41,081 nucleotides of DNA from an uncultured beta proteobacterium. GTDB lineage: Bacteria; Pseudomonadota; Gammaproteobacteria; Burkholderiales; Burkholderiaceae_C. The position numbers and the translations under genes were made by a program. The first letter of the stretch is position 1. Every line of letters starts with the position of its first letter. The notes below the pieces were generated by a model. It had not been told where the DNA came from. It worked only from the letters and a program-made list of their open reading frames with translations, and searched no databases. The DNA lies in contig CAIWNX010000178.1 of assembly GCA_903914175.1 (NCBI GenBank), positions 1-41,081 of the forward strand, in the 5' to 3' direction. This document shows positions 39,178-41,081 of this stretch, in pieces.

Positions 39178-41019
39178 TCAGCGTACCGAACGCTTCTTTG
39201 CATCACGTGGCACAAATACCTTGCCACCGTTGCCAGGCTTCACGCCAGTGGGCGCACCAAACGCTGGCTTGCGGACGGCAAAGCCGGCACGGGGCGCAGC
39301 GCCGTCATTATGAGCTCCCGCAAAACGGTCGTTAAAACCACCCTTGCGCTCATAACTGAAACCGTCCCTTGCACCGCCGCTGCGCTCGTCATGCGAACCA
39401 AAACCGCCGTCGCGGCTGTTCTGATAAGCGCCTGGGCCTGCAACACGAGGACCCGCAGCACCACGGTCGGCAAAGCCACCTTTGTTAGGAGCAAAGCCCG
39501 TTGGACGTCGTCCCCCACCAAAATTACGCTCCCGGGAGGGTTGACCACCGGCACCCAGGCGACCGTCACGCGCGCCAAAGTTCGACTGCGGACGCGAGTC
39601 CGGGAAACGTTGCTGCGGCTCTAACCCAGGTACCGTTGCTGCCTTGAATTGTTGATGGGTGTGAAACTCAATATCCATGATCTTGCGCCGATCACGGAAC
39701 TCGGCAAGTGTGATCGCAAGACCGTCACGCCCAGCGCGACCGGTACGACCAATGCGGTGCGTATAGTCTTCGGCCTTCATCGGGAGACCAAAGTTGAACA
39801 CGTGGGTAACCGTGGGCACATCGATACCGCGTGCCGCAACATCGGTCGCCACCAAAATCTGTACCTGACCCTGACGCAGAGCCATCAGCCGGCGGTTGCG
39901 CAAACCCTGGCTTAGTGCACCATGCAAGGCTACAGCCGAAAAACCTTCCTGCTGTAAATCATTGGCCAAGCCATCGCACTCGATCTGGGTGCTGGCAAAG
40001 ACAATCGCCTGATTAATACTGCTGTCACGCAGCCAATGATCCAACAACTTGCGTTTGTGCTGCGCGTTATCGGCCCAGAACAGTTTCTGCTCAATGTTGG
40101 CGTGCTTTTCCTGCGGTGAGTCGATCTGCAAGCGTTGCGGAGTGCGCATCACACGCGTCGCGAGTTGCTGGATGCGCGGTGCAAAAGTAGCACTGAACAT
40201 CATGGTTTGCTTGCGCCCAATGGTCAACTGATTGATTTCTGCCAAGTCATCGGAGAAACCCAGGTCCAGCATCCGGTCAGCCTCGTCAACCACAAGAAAC
40301 TGCACCTGATCGAGCTTGATCTGCATCGAACGTTGCAAGTCAAGTAGGCGGCCCGGCGTCGCCACCACGAGGTTGGCATTCTGCAATTTGGCAATTTGCA
40401 ACTGATACGGCATGCCACCAACAATGTTGGCAATGCGCAGGCCGCGACAATGCTGCACCAGATCAATGGCATCGTGTGCCACTTGCTGCGCCAACTCACG
40501 CGTTGGGCAAACAATCAGAGCGCCTGGGGCGGTTGCGGAGAAATTACGCGGGTTCGTTGGATCCTTGCGTTTCGCTCGCTTGGGAGGTGCCTCCCCTTTG
40601 GCTGCAGCGTCTGCCACGGCTCGGTCGAAATCAGCACGTTCCTTGGCCTCCGCCTGCGCCTGTTGGACCAGCAAGGTATGCAAAACCGGCAACAAAAAGG
40701 CAGCCGTCTTGCCACTGCCGGTCTGGCTCGAAACCATCAAATCAATAAAGCGTGCGGCATCGCCCTCTCCACTGCCGCCCTGCATGGCCAGGGGAATGGT
40801 CTTGGTTTGCACCGTGGTCGGTTGCGTGAAGCCCAGATCCTTCACCGCCTGCAGCAGTTCGGGTGCCAGGCCAAACGTCAGGAATCCGTTGGGAACTTCT
40901 TCAACGAGGTCGGGGGTTTGGACCGGATTTGGGGACCCCTCGAAAGCGTTATTAATAATATTTTCGACAAGCGAAACTTCGCCCGTCGCTTGAATAGCGT
41001 CAGTCATGAATTTACTCAC
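39178..41019 (-). CDS. DEAD-box ATP-dependent RNA helicase with Gly/Arg-rich C-terminal tail
   Basis: VSSQTGSGKTAAFLLPVL, CPTRELAQQV, VVDEADRMLDLGF, FSATFAP, ATDVAARGIDVPTV, HRIGRTGRAGRDG. Start 41019 or 41004. Confidence 0.95.
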   Translation of the reverse strand: MSKFMTDAIQATGEVSLVENIINNAFEGSPNPVQTPDLVEEVPNGFLTFGLAPELLQAVKDLGFTQPTTVQTKTIPLAMQGGSGEGDAARFIDLMVSSQTGSGKTAAFLLPVLHTLLVQQAQAEAKERADFDRAVADAAAKGEAPPKRAKRKDPTNPRNFSATAPGALIVCPTRELAQQVAHDAIDLVQHCRGLRIANIVGGMPYQLQIAKLQNANLVVATPGRLLDLQRSMQIKLDQVQFLVVDEADRMLDLGFSDDLAEINQLTIGRKQTMMFSATFAPRIQQLATRVMRTPQRLQIDSPQEKHANIEQKLFWADNAQHKRKLLDHWLRDSSINQAIVFASTQIECDGLANDLQQEGFSAVALHGALSQGLRNRRLMALRQGQVQILVATDVAARGIDVPTVTHVFNFGLPMKAEDYTHRIGRTGRAGRDGLAITLAEFRDRRKIMDIEFHTHQQFKAATVPGLEPQQRFPDSRPQSNFGARDGRLGAGGQPSRERNFGGGRRPTGFAPNKGGFADRGAAGPRVAGPGAYQNSRDGGFGSHDERSGGARDGFSYERKGGFNDRFAGAHNDGAAPRAGFAVRKPAFGAPTGVKPGNGGKVFVPRDAKKRSVR

Positions 41020-41081
41020 ACGCGAGCGCCGCAGGGTATGCGACTGCTCCGTTAATGGTTAAAAAACATCAACCATCAAAC

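Overview
Chromosomal window that looks like Burkholderiales, probably Comamonadaceae; this is inferred from gene content and protein style, since no search was run. It is densely coding, with no rRNA, tRNA, CRISPR array or intact IS element seen. Left to right: (1) a GntR-headed catabolic cluster on the minus strand (FAD-linked oxidase running off the left edge, DUF4010/MgtC-like membrane protein, glycerol-kinase-like FGGY kinase, orphan Bug/TctC substrate-binding protein, GntR) with a divergent amidohydrolase; (2) a translationally coupled glpA-glpB operon whose third component is not a classical GlpC but a membrane-anchored, multi-Fe-S, CxxCH-containing heterodisulfide-reductase-like protein plus an HdrB-like CCG protein; (3) a ten-gene minus-strand operon behind a divergent TetR regulator: a branched-chain amino-acid-type ABC importer whose LivF ATPase is fused in frame to a Tm-1/UPF0261 domain, followed by a Tm-1-type TIM-barrel (PEP hydrolase-like) protein, a flotillin without NfeD, and two tandem SRPBCC proteins; (4) a small decayed/hairpin region; (5) ugpB-A-E-C-Q; (6) a PotF-like binding protein; (7) housekeeping genes hemA-prfA-prmC, slyD, an MFS transporter, a 41-aa small ORF, a methyltransferase, dapA-bamC, an Ala/Pro-rich lipoprotein and a DEAD-box helicase. 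The best candidates for undescribed biology are the LivF::Tm-1 fusion with its operon and the GlpAB/Hdr-like membrane module.
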